This document shows, piece after piece, positions 42,316-50,762 of a stretch of DNA of 64,000 nucleotides. The notes beneath the pieces were generated by a model that saw only the letters and a list, made by a program, of their open reading frames with translations, did no database searches and was not told the origin of the DNA. Position numbers and translations under genes: made by a program. The first letter of the stretch is position 1, and every line of letters starts with the position of its first letter. This DNA comes from Candidatus Thiosymbion ectosymbiont of Catanema sp. Cochon2018 (lineage in GTDB: Bacteria; Pseudomonadota; Gammaproteobacteria; Chromatiales; Chromatiaceae): assembly GCA_011392765.1 (NCBI GenBank), contig WYCW01000001.1, forward strand, positions 1,110,888 to 1,174,887, in the 5' to 3' direction.

Positions 42316-43500
42316 CTAGACAGCAACCAGTACCCAGCCCGTGTCCGTACGCTCCAGGCGCTCCGTGCACCCCAACTCCCGCGCGCCTTTATCCTGCCCC
42401 GGCAGCTCCGTGACCACCTGCCGCCCCTCCCGGCGCAGACGCGCGATCGCCTGCCGTAAATCCGGGTCCGAGGACCAGGGTGCAAATACCCTGGGGGCAC
42501 GCCGGTAACGCTCGTCGATGCCGGTGCCCAGGCGCAGCAGGGAGTTCAGATCGGTGCTGAACCCGACGGCGGGACGGGACCTCCCGAACACTCGACCGAT
42601 GTCGTCGTAACGCCCGCCACGCGCGATCTCCTGGCCCCATCCGGGTACGAAGGCGGCAAACACCACCCCTGTCTTGTAATGGTAGCCCCGCAGCTCCGCC
42701 AGATCGAAGTGCATCGGCACCTCCGGCAGCCAATTGCGCGTCTCGTCGGCCACTCGTCGCAAGTGATCGATGGCGGTCCGTACCGGCGGATCGGCGGCCG
42801 TCAACTCGGTTGCCGCCCGCTCCAGGGCATCCTTGCCGTCGAGTGTCGCCAGGGCCAGCATCATTCGCGCCGGGACGTCGCTCAAGCGGTACTCGTCGAT
42901 CAGAGACTCGATCTCGGGCACGGCCTTGCGCTGCAGGGCCTCGAACAGGGCCAACTCCTGCTGCTCATCAAGACCTGCCTGGCGTGCAAGCCCGCGAAAG
43001 ATGCCGACATGGCCCAAGTCCAGATAGAGGTCTCCGATTCCCGCCGTCTCCAGTGTCAGCAGCGCCAGGCGCAGGATCTCCACGTCGCTCTCGACCCCCG
43101 AATGGCCATAGATCTCCGCCCCGATCTGCATCGGACTGCGGGTGCCGGCGAAACCGTCCGCATGCGTGTGCAACACGGTTCCCAGGTAACAGAGTCGAGT
43201 CGGTACGTCGCTGCGCAGGTGATGGGCGTCGATACGTGCTACCTGCGGCGTCATATCGGCACGCGCACCGAGCATCCTGCCGCTCAGGTGGTCGGTAAAT
43301 TTGAAGGTCTTGAGATCCAGATCGTGCCCGGTACCCGTGAGCAGGGAGTCGAGATAGTCGACGAACGGCGGGATCACGAACTCGTAACCCCAACTCGCGT
43401 AGAGATCCAACAGCTCACGGCGCAAACACTCCATCACTTGCGCCCGTGGCGGCAGGATTTCCTCGATTCCGGCGGGTAACAGCCAGCGTTCCTCTTGCAT
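42316..43500 (-). CDS. hisZ: ATP phosphoribosyltransferase regulatory subunit
   Basis: Class II aaRS-like paralogue of HisRS without charging activity, which activates short-form HisG. 394 residues from the ATG at 43500 (MQEERWLLPAGIEEILPPRA); longer in-frame extensions run into repeat DNA. Recognisable: FTDHLSGRMLGARADMTPQV, ALATLDGKDALERAA, GQEIARGGRYDDIGRVFGR and a C-terminal anticodon-binding-like fold. Genomic context (hfl cluster, purA) is that of HisZ rather than HisS. Confidence 0.93.
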   Translation of the reverse strand: MQEERWLLPAGIEEILPPRAQVMECLRRELLDLYASWGYEFVIPPFVDYLDSLLTGTGHDLDLKTFKFTDHLSGRMLGARADMTPQVARIDAHHLRSDVPTRLCYLGTVLHTHADGFAGTRSPMQIGAEIYGHSGVESDVEILRLALLTLETAGIGDLYLDLGHVGIFRGLARQAGLDEQQELALFEALQRKAVPEIESLIDEYRLSDVPARMMLALATLDGKDALERAATELTAADPPVRTAIDHLRRVADETRNWLPEVPMHFDLAELRGYHYKTGVVFAAFVPGWGQEIARGGRYDDIGRVFGRSRPAVGFSTDLNSLLRLGTGIDERYRRAPRVFAPWSSDPDLRQAIARLRREGRQVVTELPGQDKGARELGCTERLERTDTGWVLVAV

Positions 43501-43537
43501 GACCTGGTACACCTGCGTGGAAAATCCGGAGACAACA

Positions 43538-43606
43538 TTAAGAACCACGGATGGACACGGATAAACACGGATCACAATCCGTGTTTATCCGTGTTCATCC
43601 GTGGTT
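43538..43606. repeat. CACGGAT inverted repeat upstream of hisZ
   Basis: GAACCACGGATGGACACGGA followed by TAAACACGGATCACAATCCG and then TGTTTATCCGTGTTCATCCG forms a long near-perfect hairpin ending GTGGTTC. Lies 38 bp upstream of the hisZ start and could affect its transcript end or start. Such hairpins are widespread dispersed repeats. Confidence 0.6.
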
Positions 43607-43680
43607 CAAAGGATTTGCGATTCCTGCCCAACAAGAGGCAGAACTATTTTTGTGCAGCGCACAAACTTGACTCATTTTTA

Positions 43681-43943
43681 AGGCTCTTTATGGATTCCAG
43701 ACTGATCGCTCCTCCACCCCCGGCATGGAGCCGTAGCCCAACATCGACATTTCGTTGGACACGGCGCACCATCCAAAGATGCGGTTCGCGATCGGAATTG
43801 GTGTAATCCTGCTACGGTATACCGCGCTCACCGCATCCTACACTCCCGGCAAGACCGCGGTGTAACGAGGGGGTGGTGAAGGTAGCGAGAAACAAGATGA
43901 CTCCGCGGCCAAGGCAAAGCAGTCTGGAATCCATAAAGAGCCT
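43681..43943. mobile_element. 263-bp element with perfect 24-bp inverted repeats
   Basis: AGGCTCTTTATGGATTCCAG at 43681 continues ACTG and is exactly complementary to 43920-43943. Nothing inside codes for a protein; the interior includes a GTTGGACACGGCGCACC segment related to the 153-bp repeat and a GATGCGGTT/ACCGCATC pair. Just outside the left arm, ACAAACTTGACTCATTTT resembles part of the YTAG-flanked element. MITE-like; no target duplication identified. Confidence 0.55.
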
Positions 43944-44048
43944 AAACCTTTGCGCTGCTACCTGTGCAATCACAAAAAGTACTTTCTGGAAGCTTCCTTT
44001 GAACATGTCTTCGAAGCTGCACAAATTCATTTGACGAAAATCACCTAA

Positions 44049-44153
44049 TTCTACTTTGTCACATTCCATGATAACCCACCGATCCATAAGAAATCTGCCA
44101 AACAATGAGACCCAAAAAGATCAACAAGTTACCCTAAATGTGACAAAGTAGAA
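44049..44153. mobile_element. 105-bp MITE abutting the DUF2065 stop codon, copy 1
   Basis: Terminal repeats TTCTACTTTGTCACATT (44049-44065) and AATGTGACAAAGTAGAA (44137-44153) are exactly complementary over 17 bp. The element ends one base before the DUF2065 stop codon (44154-44156). A diverged relative lies between rpsA and cmk (63627-63731). Confidence 0.65.
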
Positions 44154-44339
44154 CTAATTCACTACATACAGGAGTACGATCCCCACCACCATGCTCACCA
44201 GACCGGCGCCACGCAATGAGCGGTCGTCCTGCTCGACCATCAGACGCAAGGCACGTCGCAGACCGTCCGGATTCAGGAAGGGCCAGACACCCTCGATTAC
44301 CAACAGCAACGCGAGGGCTACCAGCAGATCGTGCCACAT
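44154..44339 (-). CDS. DUF2065 inner-membrane protein (YjeT-like)
   Basis: 61 residues with two hydrophobic segments (LLVALALLLVIEGVWPFLNP and GAGLVSMVVGIVLLYVVN) and a charged loop, the DUF2065 layout. Follows hflC by 14 bp, its conserved position in gammaproteobacteria. Function unknown. The stop codon directly adjoins a MITE. Confidence 0.88.
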   Translation of the reverse strand: MWHDLLVALALLLVIEGVWPFLNPDGLRRALRLMVEQDDRSLRGAGLVSMVVGIVLLYVVN

Positions 44340-44353
44340 CCTTTTAGATCCGA

Positions 44354-45490
44354 CTACAGCAACCGAAGGGCGCCGAACGCCGCCGGGTTCGGGTAGGGCG
44401 CGCGGCTATTCGGAGAAAGCCGCGGGGGTGATCGCGGACCTGACTCCAGGGGGGGCTTGTCATCGTCATCAGGCCCCGGCCCCGGCCACCACGCCGTCGG
44501 CGCGGCAGCCGCATCCGACTTCGGCGTCGGGACGGTGGCCCGAGGCTGCGATGCGGGTTCCTCTACCGGCCGCGGCCCGGAAGCGGGGAGGGCGTCCATG
44601 GCCGGCGAACCACCGGTTCCGGCCGGGACCTTTTCCTTGAAGTAGCGGAAGAATTCCGACTCTGGCTGGAGGACCATTATGTCCCCTCCCTGTCCGAATG
44701 TATTGCGGTAGGCATTGAGGCTGCGGTGGAAGCTGAAGAAGTCCCGGTTGCGGGTGAAGGCACCGGCATAGATCTCGGTGGCCTTGGCATCGCCCTCGCC
44801 GCGTAGTTGCTCGGATTCCTTGTAGGCATCGGCCAGGATCACGGTCCGCTGCCGGTCGGCATCGGCCCGAATGCGCTCGGCGGCCTCCGCGCCTTTGGCA
44901 CGTAGATCACGGGCCACGCGTTCGCGCTCGGCGCGCATGCGCTGATAGACGGATTCGCTGACCTCGGGCGGCAGGTCGATCTTCTTGACCCGGACGTCCA
45001 CGACCTCGATTCCGAGCTCGGCAGCGTCGGTGTCTACCTTCTTGGTCAGTATCTGCATCAGCTCCAGACGATCATCCGAGACCACCTCCTGGATGGTGCG
45101 CTTACCGAACTCGTCGCGCAGTGCCGTATTGACGCGTTCGGAGAGCAGTCTGGCGGTGCGCCCGCTGTCGCCACCGGTGGAGCGGAAGAACTGTCCCGGG
45201 TTGGTGATGCGCCACTTGGCGAAGGAGTCGACGATCACGTCTTTCTTCTCTACCGTCAGGAAGCGCTCGGGCCGGGAATCCAGGGTCTGGATGCGGCCGT
45301 CGAACTTCTTGATGTTGTTCAGCACCGGGACCATGAAATGCAATCCAGGTGTGTATTCGCTGTCGACGATCTCACCGAGGCGGAGCTTGATCGCGACCTC
45401 CCACTGGTTGACGGTGAAGGTTGCGGCATAGACCACCAGGGCAGTCAGGATCAGCCCGATGGGCGCCAGCATTTTGACTTGATTCATCAC
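44354..45490 (-). CDS. hflC: HflC, SPFH-domain modulator of FtsH
   Basis: Forms with HflK a membrane assembly that sequesters and modulates the FtsH protease. 378 residues: N-terminal membrane helix (LAPIGLILTALVVYAATF), SPFH domain (ENQWEVAIKLRLGEIV-like region, VLNNIKKFDGRIQTLDSRPE), coiled-coil (RAERERVARDLRAKGAEAAE) and FSFHRSLNAYRNTFG. Longer than usual (about 290-300 residues) by a Pro/Ala-rich low-complexity tail after EFFRYFKEK. ATG overlaps the hflK stop. Confidence 0.93.
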   Translation of the reverse strand: MMNQVKMLAPIGLILTALVVYAATFTVNQWEVAIKLRLGEIVDSEYTPGLHFMVPVLNNIKKFDGRIQTLDSRPERFLTVEKKDVIVDSFAKWRITNPGQFFRSTGGDSGRTARLLSERVNTALRDEFGKRTIQEVVSDDRLELMQILTKKVDTDAAELGIEVVDVRVKKIDLPPEVSESVYQRMRAERERVARDLRAKGAEAAERIRADADRQRTVILADAYKESEQLRGEGDAKATEIYAGAFTRNRDFFSFHRSLNAYRNTFGQGGDIMVLQPESEFFRYFKEKVPAGTGGSPAMDALPASGPRPVEEPASQPRATVPTPKSDAAAAPTAWWPGPGPDDDDKPPLESGPRSPPRLSPNSRAPYPNPAAFGALRLL

Positions 45491-46650
45491 CGAGACCTCC
45501 GTTCGCGAATCACCTTACGCTGGGGTGCCGACCTCGATCCCTGAGCGGCCGCCGAAGCGGAATTTTTCCGTTCCCCCGCCTGACCCCGACGGTTGCCCCC
45601 ATCGATCAGCCGGTCCAGGGGCAGGTACATGAGACTGGTTCCCTCCTCGACGTCCAGGAGGACCTTGTTGGACCCGCCGAGGACCTGCTCCATGGTTTCC
45701 AGATACAGCCGTTCGCGGGTTACCTGGGGCGCCTTTTCGTACTCGTTCAGGATGGCAAGAAAGCGTGAGGTTTCACCCTCGGCGCCGGCGACCACCTTGT
45801 CCCGGTAAGCCTTGGCATCCGCCAGCACGCGCGCGGCCTCACCGCGCGCCTGCGGTAGAATCTCGTTGGCATAGGCCTCGGCCTTGTTCTCCAGGCGTTC
45901 TTTGTCCTCCCGCGCCTTGATGGCATCGTCGAAGGCCTCCTTGACCTGCTCCGGCGGCTTGGCCGGCTGCATGTTTACCGAGGTGATCTCCAAGCCGGTC
46001 TTGTACTGGTTGATCAGATTCTGGGCCCGCTCGCGGATGGTCGCGGCTACCGCACTGCGCCCCTCGGTCAGGATAAAGTCCAGGCGACTGCCGCCGATGG
46101 TCTTGCGCACCACCGTCTCGGTGGCATCACGCAAGGTCTTTTCCGGGGCCTGATCCTGAAAGAGATAGTCCGCCGCATCCTGGATGCGGGACTGGACGGT
46201 AAGCTCCACGTCGACAATGTTCTCGTCCTTGGTGAGCATGGCGGACTTGTGGGTAAAGGAGGAAATCTCGTCCACATTGACCCTCTCCACCTCATCGACC
46301 GGATAGGGAATCCGCCAGTGCGGCCCCGGCTCGGTGATCTCGGTGTAGGCGCCGAAACGTAACACCACGCCGCGCTCCGCGGGCCCCACGATGTAGATGC
46401 CCGACGCCAGCCAGATCACGAACAGGATCGCCGCCCCGAGGGCGATGAGGTTACCACCGATGCCGCGCCCCGACCCCGTCGATCCGCCATTCCCACCGGA
46501 CTCGCCCGGCCCCTGGCCTTTCTTCCCGAGCAGCCCGGCAAAGCGTTCCTGAAGCTTGCGTACCACTTCATCCAGATCCGGTGGTCCCTGATCTGGGCCC
46601 TTCCCGCTCCATGGGTCTTTGTTCCCGCCACCCGGCTCATTCCAGGCCAT
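45487..46650 (-). CDS. hflK: HflK, SPFH-domain modulator of FtsH
   Basis: Partner of HflC. 387 residues: Gly/Pro-rich N terminus with NEPGGGNKDPW and LDEVVRKLQERFAGLLGKKG, a membrane helix (LIALGAAILFVIWLASGIYI), SPFH domain (VLRFGAYTEITEPGPHWRIP), coiled-coil and an end YLPLDRLIDG. Translationally coupled to hflC. The usual upstream genes hfq and hflX are absent; repeat DNA and a Kunitz lipoprotein lie there instead. Confidence 0.95.
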   Translation of the reverse strand: MAWNEPGGGNKDPWSGKGPDQGPPDLDEVVRKLQERFAGLLGKKGQGPGESGGNGGSTGSGRGIGGNLIALGAAILFVIWLASGIYIVGPAERGVVLRFGAYTEITEPGPHWRIPYPVDEVERVNVDEISSFTHKSAMLTKDENIVDVELTVQSRIQDAADYLFQDQAPEKTLRDATETVVRKTIGGSRLDFILTEGRSAVAATIRERAQNLINQYKTGLEITSVNMQPAKPPEQVKEAFDDAIKAREDKERLENKAEAYANEILPQARGEAARVLADAKAYRDKVVAGAEGETSRFLAILNEYEKAPQVTRERLYLETMEQVLGGSNKVLLDVEEGTSLMYLPLDRLIDGGNRRGQAGERKNSASAAAQGSRSAPQRKVIRERRSR

Positions 46651-46988
46651 AATTGCTCCAACTCTCTAAAGTATACTGACCGCTTGGTCGTTAAGTGCTT
46701 TGATAGGGGACCTTGGTTCCCCCTCCGTGTCAAGGCAGCTACGGCCGCCGCTACGGGGGACAGAATCCCGCGCCCCGTCGTCATCGGACACCATTGTATA
46801 CCCATTTTAGATTCAAGGCTCTCCGGTACAACCTGTGGGCAGGGCGAGTGCGTGTAAACCTTGCTGCTATGGGTTGGATAAAGATATGTATTCCGTAGCT
46901 GGCAGAATGCGGGTTCGTGTCCTTTCGTGCTTTTCCGGTTTCCGCACAAAAATTCACGCCTCGTCGGTCTGAGGCGAAGCCTCGCTAG
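46651..46988. repeat. hflK upstream region ending in a YTAG-element fragment (D)
   Basis: No gene. The hflK promoter should lie within the first 100 bp; TTTAGAGAGTTGGAG on the minus-strand side gives a ribosome-binding-like AG-rich stretch. From about 46905 the sequence parallels copy A (TTCGTGTCCTTTCGTGCTTTT, then CACGCCTCGTCGGTCTGAGG) and ends GAAGCCTCG at 46984 followed by CTAG (46985-46988). The other end of this copy is not visible. A CAGGGCGAGTGCGTGTAAA motif at 46841 recalls the start of the 153-bp repeat. Confidence 0.5.
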
Positions 46989-47266
46989 TAGGGTCTACCT
47001 ACTCCACAGGTCTCCCGGCAGGCCTCCAGGGTCTCGAACGGGACCCACCCACGACAGCCCCCGTAACGAAACGATCGGCACTTGTCGTAGCGGTAATCGT
47101 AAAAGTAGCGGGTAGTCCATGCCGCACAGGGTCCGGGCCGTGGTTTGTCCAGGCAGCGCACGGGTAAATTGTTTCGCGACAAAGTTTCACCACCACCATT
47201 ACTACTACCGCACCCACCGAGGCCGAGCGTGACGACCGCGAGCAGCACCAAACCCAAGACATGCAT
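46985..47266 (-). CDS. Kunitz/BPTI-domain lipoprotein
   Basis: 93 residues. Lipoprotein signal VLGLVLLAVVTLGLGGC with the lipid-attachment Cys at 19, a short Gly/Ser linker, then a complete Kunitz (BPTI-type) domain at 38-87. The six cysteines are C38, C47, C63, C71, C83 and C87, with spacings of 8, 15, 7, 11 and 3 against 8, 15, 7, 12 and 3 in BPTI. RYFYDYRYDKCRSFRYGGCR is the family core. The P1 position after the second Cys is Ala48, which would favour elastase-like targets rather than trypsin. Kunitz domains are rare in bacteria. The stop codon falls in the CTAG of element fragment D. Confidence 0.8.
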   Translation of the reverse strand: MHVLGLVLLAVVTLGLGGCGSSNGGGETLSRNNLPVRCLDKPRPGPCAAWTTRYFYDYRYDKCRSFRYGGCRGWVPFETLEACRETCGVGRPY

Positions 47267-47318
47267 AGATAATCCCCCATTAGGATGAAAATACGCGCCG
47301 CAGGTATTCTCGAATCGC

Positions 47319-49055
47319 TTACCCCTGCAGCCACATGACTTGATAAGGCGCCAGCCGGAGCGGCCCGAGCTCGGCGCCCGCGCAGGACCAACCCTCGATG
47401 AGCTCGTTCCACTGCCGCTGATCGAAGCGGTGGTCGATCTGCTGCGGCTCAACTTCCAGCGGCTCGGCGGTGAGATTGGCGAGGACCCGGATCCGCTCGG
47501 AGCCGTCAGGCGCCGTCCGCTCGATGCCGAACAGCCCCGCCGCCAGCTGCAAGGCCCGCTGGGGACCATCGGGATGAAATGCGGCGTGCCCGCACCGAAT
47601 CCCCAGCAAGCGCCGGTACTCGGCCAGGACTCGACTCGCCGGTTGGACCGCGTCCCCGAGCAAGTCCTCCAGCTCCGCCAACCCCCATTTCCGGCGGTTG
47701 ATGGTGCGCGCACGGCCAGTCTCCTCGACCCCCGCCAGCCAGTTCGGAGCCGCGATCAGGCTATTGAAGTAGATACCCGGTATCCCCTGGAGGCTCAGCA
47801 TAATGGTCTGGGAGCACAGGAACCGAGCGATACTGACGTTGCTGTCCTTCCGTCCGGGAGCACTCAGGGCGTCGAAGTAGGTGATGTTCAGCTCATAGGG
47901 TGTCTGGGACCCATCCAGATTCTCCCGCTTAGAAACCTGCCCGCCCTTCTGCTGCATCCGCTCCACCAGGGCATTGAACTCATCGTCCGGTAGCAGCCCC
48001 TCCAGGGGGCGCAGGCCGATGCCGTCGTGAGAGGCGGTGAAGTTGAAGAAGGTACAACCCGGCGGCGGGGGTTCGAGCCCTGCGACCCAGTCCATGAGAT
48101 AGCGGGAGTTTCCCGTCTCCAGCGCATGCAGCAACAGCGGTGGCAGGCTGAATTGATAGACCATATGGGCCTCGTCCCCGGCACCGAAATAGCCGATGTT
48201 CTCCTGGTGCGGGACATTGGTCTCCGTGAGCAGGAGAATCCCCGGCGCCAACAGATCCAACACATCGCGCAGGATCTTGACTGCCAAGTGGGTCTGCTCC
48301 AGATGGATGCAATTGGTACCGAGCTCCTTCCACAAATAGGCGATCGCGTCCAAACGAATGATGCGGGCGCCGTGGTGCACATAGAACAGCAGGATGTCCA
48401 GGTACTCGAACAGTACGTCCGGATTACTGAAGTCCACGTCGATCTGGTCGTGGCTGAAGGTCGCCCACACCAGCCGCTCGCCGGAAGGCGTCTGCACCGG
48501 GGAAGTACGGGGACGGGTGACGGCGCTCAGATCCGTATCCGGCTCCACCTCGATGAAGTAGTGACGTTCCGGGGCGATCCCGTTGGCGAAGTTGCGGAAC
48601 CAGTCGCTCTGGCTGGAGACGTGGTTGATGACCAGATCCACCATCAACCGGAACCGGTCGTCCGTGCCCAGGGCCCGGATGTCTTCCCAGTCGCCGAGGG
48701 TCGGCTCTACCTGCCGGTAGTCGATGACCGCAAAGCCGTCGTCCGAGCTGGAAGGAAAGAAGGGCAGCACATGGACCGCGGACAGGGTATCGCTCAGATG
48801 ATTCTCCAGGAAGCGCAGCAGGGAGCGCAGGGGCGATTCCCCTTTACCGCGCACCATGTCCCCATAGGTAATGAGCACAGCGTCGCGCTGATCCCAGCGG
48901 GCGCGGCCGCAGTCCTCATCCGGGCAGTTGCCAACACCGTAACGCCCGGCGAGCAGCTGGATTCGGCTCAGCATTCGTGGCAACTCATCCTGTCCATAGA
49001 GCTGCCCCAGGTGGGTCCTGAGGCGTTGATAGACGGTGCGATCGACGATCAACAT
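47319..49055 (-). CDS. GH13 subfamily 18 sugar phosphorylase (sucrose/glucosylglycerate type)
   Basis: 578-residue alpha-amylase-fold enzyme that cleaves a glucoside with phosphate to glucose 1-phosphate. Four GH13 regions are visible: LMVDLVINHVSS (His145), ARIIRLDAIAYLW with nucleophile Asp236, LLLTETNVPHQENIGYFG with acid/base Glu278, and NFTASHDGIGLRP (Asp344). N- and C-terminal layout match sucrose phosphorylase and glucosylglycerate phosphorylase. Acceptor cannot be read from the sequence. It lies 3 bp downstream of a GT4 gene, forming an operon; glucosylglycerate or a related compatible solute is the likely substrate. Confidence 0.8.
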   Translation of the reverse strand: MLIVDRTVYQRLRTHLGQLYGQDELPRMLSRIQLLAGRYGVGNCPDEDCGRARWDQRDAVLITYGDMVRGKGESPLRSLLRFLENHLSDTLSAVHVLPFFPSSSDDGFAVIDYRQVEPTLGDWEDIRALGTDDRFRLMVDLVINHVSSQSDWFRNFANGIAPERHYFIEVEPDTDLSAVTRPRTSPVQTPSGERLVWATFSHDQIDVDFSNPDVLFEYLDILLFYVHHGARIIRLDAIAYLWKELGTNCIHLEQTHLAVKILRDVLDLLAPGILLLTETNVPHQENIGYFGAGDEAHMVYQFSLPPLLLHALETGNSRYLMDWVAGLEPPPPGCTFFNFTASHDGIGLRPLEGLLPDDEFNALVERMQQKGGQVSKRENLDGSQTPYELNITYFDALSAPGRKDSNVSIARFLCSQTIMLSLQGIPGIYFNSLIAAPNWLAGVEETGRARTINRRKWGLAELEDLLGDAVQPASRVLAEYRRLLGIRCGHAAFHPDGPQRALQLAAGLFGIERTAPDGSERIRVLANLTAEPLEVEPQQIDHRFDQRQWNELIEGWSCAGAELGPLRLAPYQVMWLQG

Positions 49056-49058
49056 GGC

Positions 49059-50327
49059 TCATTCCGTCAGGTTGCGGATGTTGGCGATGATCAGGCGCAG
49101 ACTGTCCCGCAACACCCGGTAGCCGAAATAGCGTTCTGCAATCTGGTAGTTGTGCTCCGCCAACCGCTCCCGGTAGTTCGGGTCCTCCAGTATCCGCCTG
49201 GTTTCCGCCACCAGATCGCGGTCGATGAAGCCCTTGATGGTGGGCAGGGAGATCCCCTTGGGTGCAATATCGCGGCTATAGACCGAGTAGTTTCCAATCA
49301 CCAGGGGCTTGCGAAAGTAGATGGCCTCCAGCAAGGCGTTGCCGAAGCCTTCGTACAGGCTCGGAAAGGTGACCAGATCGGCATGGAGATAGAGGTCCTT
49401 GAGGACGTAGGTCTTGTGCCCGTCTTCATTGAGCCGGCGGCGGTCGGCGACTCGCCCCCCGAACAAGATCAGTTCCACCCCCTCGTCCTGCGCCAGCTCA
49501 CGGATCTCCTTGGAGTAGCTCAAGCCCTCGTCCCCGGCCGCGTGGGACACCACCAGCTTACAGCGCGGATCCTTAAGCCGTCGCAGCAGGTGGATGGCGT
49601 GTTCTATGCCCTTACGGGGAATTACCCGGGTCGGTTGCAGGATCAGCAGGTCGCCGGGGGTGAGCCCGATCTCCTCGCGTACATCGGCTGCATAGTCGTC
49701 GATCGGACCGGGTGGGTTCTCATAGTCCAGGACGTTGGGGATGAGCAGACTGGAGATCCCCTTGCGCCACCCGAGCTGATCCTTGGCCGCCTGATTGATC
49801 ACCACGTGCTGCAAGTGCGGGATCTGCGGCGGAAAGGCCATCTCCAGATAGTCCCCCACGGCCGAGATCTGGAACCGCTGGCGCTCCCAGTGGAAGTCGT
49901 GATGATGGGCAATCGCGGGCATTCGGGTCTCGAGCAGAAATTCCGTTACGGCTACCCCGAGCGGGATGTGCATGGGGATGGTGAGCACGTTCTGCAGGAT
50001 CAGGATGTCCAGCTCGAACCGCTCCCGGTAGTCGTAGAGGGTGCCCTTGAGATATTCGGCCAACTCGCGTATCCGGTGGCTGGCCGCCTGGCCACGACTG
50101 GTGCGGTTCCAGAGTTGCTCATTGATCCAGCGGTTCTCCGAATGCCCGAAGAAGGCCTCGGGGACACACATGCTCATCGCCGGGTCGCGATCCAATACGC
50201 CCCCATACCAACAGCTCACATGCTGGTCCTGCCAGAGCACCTCCGCCCACTTCGCCGCTTCCAGGGAGACGCCGTCGGTACCCGCGAATCGGGTCGAGAC
50301 AAAACCGATGTTTTCGGGCGTTTTCAT
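49059..50327 (-). CDS. GT4-family glycosyltransferase
   Basis: 422 residues, retaining GT-B enzyme. N-terminal IGFVSTRFAGTDGVSLEAAK, middle AIAHHHDFHWERQRF, nucleotide-sugar part PTRVIPRKGIEHAIHLLRRL and the E-x7-E motif PSLYEGFGNALLEAIYF. Resembles synthases that make glucosyl- or mannosyl-glycerate-type solutes rather than cell-wall GTs, but donor and acceptor are inferred. First gene of the operon with the GH13 phosphorylase; divergent from a second GT4 locus about 2 kb away. Confidence 0.8.
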   Translation of the reverse strand: MKTPENIGFVSTRFAGTDGVSLEAAKWAEVLWQDQHVSCWYGGVLDRDPAMSMCVPEAFFGHSENRWINEQLWNRTSRGQAASHRIRELAEYLKGTLYDYRERFELDILILQNVLTIPMHIPLGVAVTEFLLETRMPAIAHHHDFHWERQRFQISAVGDYLEMAFPPQIPHLQHVVINQAAKDQLGWRKGISSLLIPNVLDYENPPGPIDDYAADVREEIGLTPGDLLILQPTRVIPRKGIEHAIHLLRRLKDPRCKLVVSHAAGDEGLSYSKEIRELAQDEGVELILFGGRVADRRRLNEDGHKTYVLKDLYLHADLVTFPSLYEGFGNALLEAIYFRKPLVIGNYSVYSRDIAPKGISLPTIKGFIDRDLVAETRRILEDPNYRERLAEHNYQIAERYFGYRVLRDSLRLIIANIRNLTE

Positions 50328-50474
50328 GGTCGTGCGCCAGCGGTCTATAATCGACCGTAGTTTCCCGCAGCGATCCTGTTAAGAAATTTTCACGGTTGCA
50401 TTATATGGATTGCGATGAAAGATCCTGGAACACAAGAAGTGTCGAATCGAATATCATCACAAAATACTGACACA

Positions 50475-50495
50475 TGATAGCACGTTTTGCTATCA
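50475..50495. promoter_or_regulatory. Candidate HicAB operator palindrome
   Basis: A perfect 8-bp inverted repeat, TGATAGCA and TGCTATCA separated by CGTTT, ends 12 bp before the hicA ATG. HicB antitoxins with C-terminal DNA-binding domains autorepress through such sites. Position and symmetry are strong; binding itself is inferred. Confidence 0.6.
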
Positions 50496-50507
50496 TAGAG
50501 AAAATGA

Positions 50508-50762
50508 ATGAATAAACGGCATCGGAACACTTTAAGCGATATTTTCAGAACGCCAGTTCCTACCACATTGGAATGGAGGGATATTGAAGCCCTTTTCATG
50601 GCACTTGGCGCCAGATCCATTGAGGGGAGAGGTTCGCGGGTACGGTTTGAACTGAATAATGTTGTCGCCACTTTTCACCGTCCCCATCCTCAGAAAGAGG
50701 CAAAGCCATACCAAGTGCGTGATGCCCGACGTTTTCTACAGCAGGCAGGAATAGCACTATGA
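50508..50762 (+). CDS. hicA: HicA-family mRNA interferase toxin
   Basis: 84 residues with the double-stranded-RNA-binding-like HicA fold: TTLEWRDIEALFMALGARSI, EGRGSRVRFELNNVVATFHR (catalytic His in ATFHRPH) and VRDARRFLQQAGI. Expected to cleave mRNA. Overlaps hicB by 4 bp. Intact pair, inserted between two divergent sugar operons. Confidence 0.9.
   Translation: MNKRHRNTLSDIFRTPVPTTLEWRDIEALFMALGARSIEGRGSRVRFELNNVVATFHRPHPQKEAKPYQVRDARRFLQQAGIAL

Noticed and set aside
48027-50360. 777-codon open frame on the plus strand
   Set aside because: Antisense shadow of the GH13 and GT4 genes, which have all family motifs on the minus strand; high-GC DNA commonly leaves such frames open.
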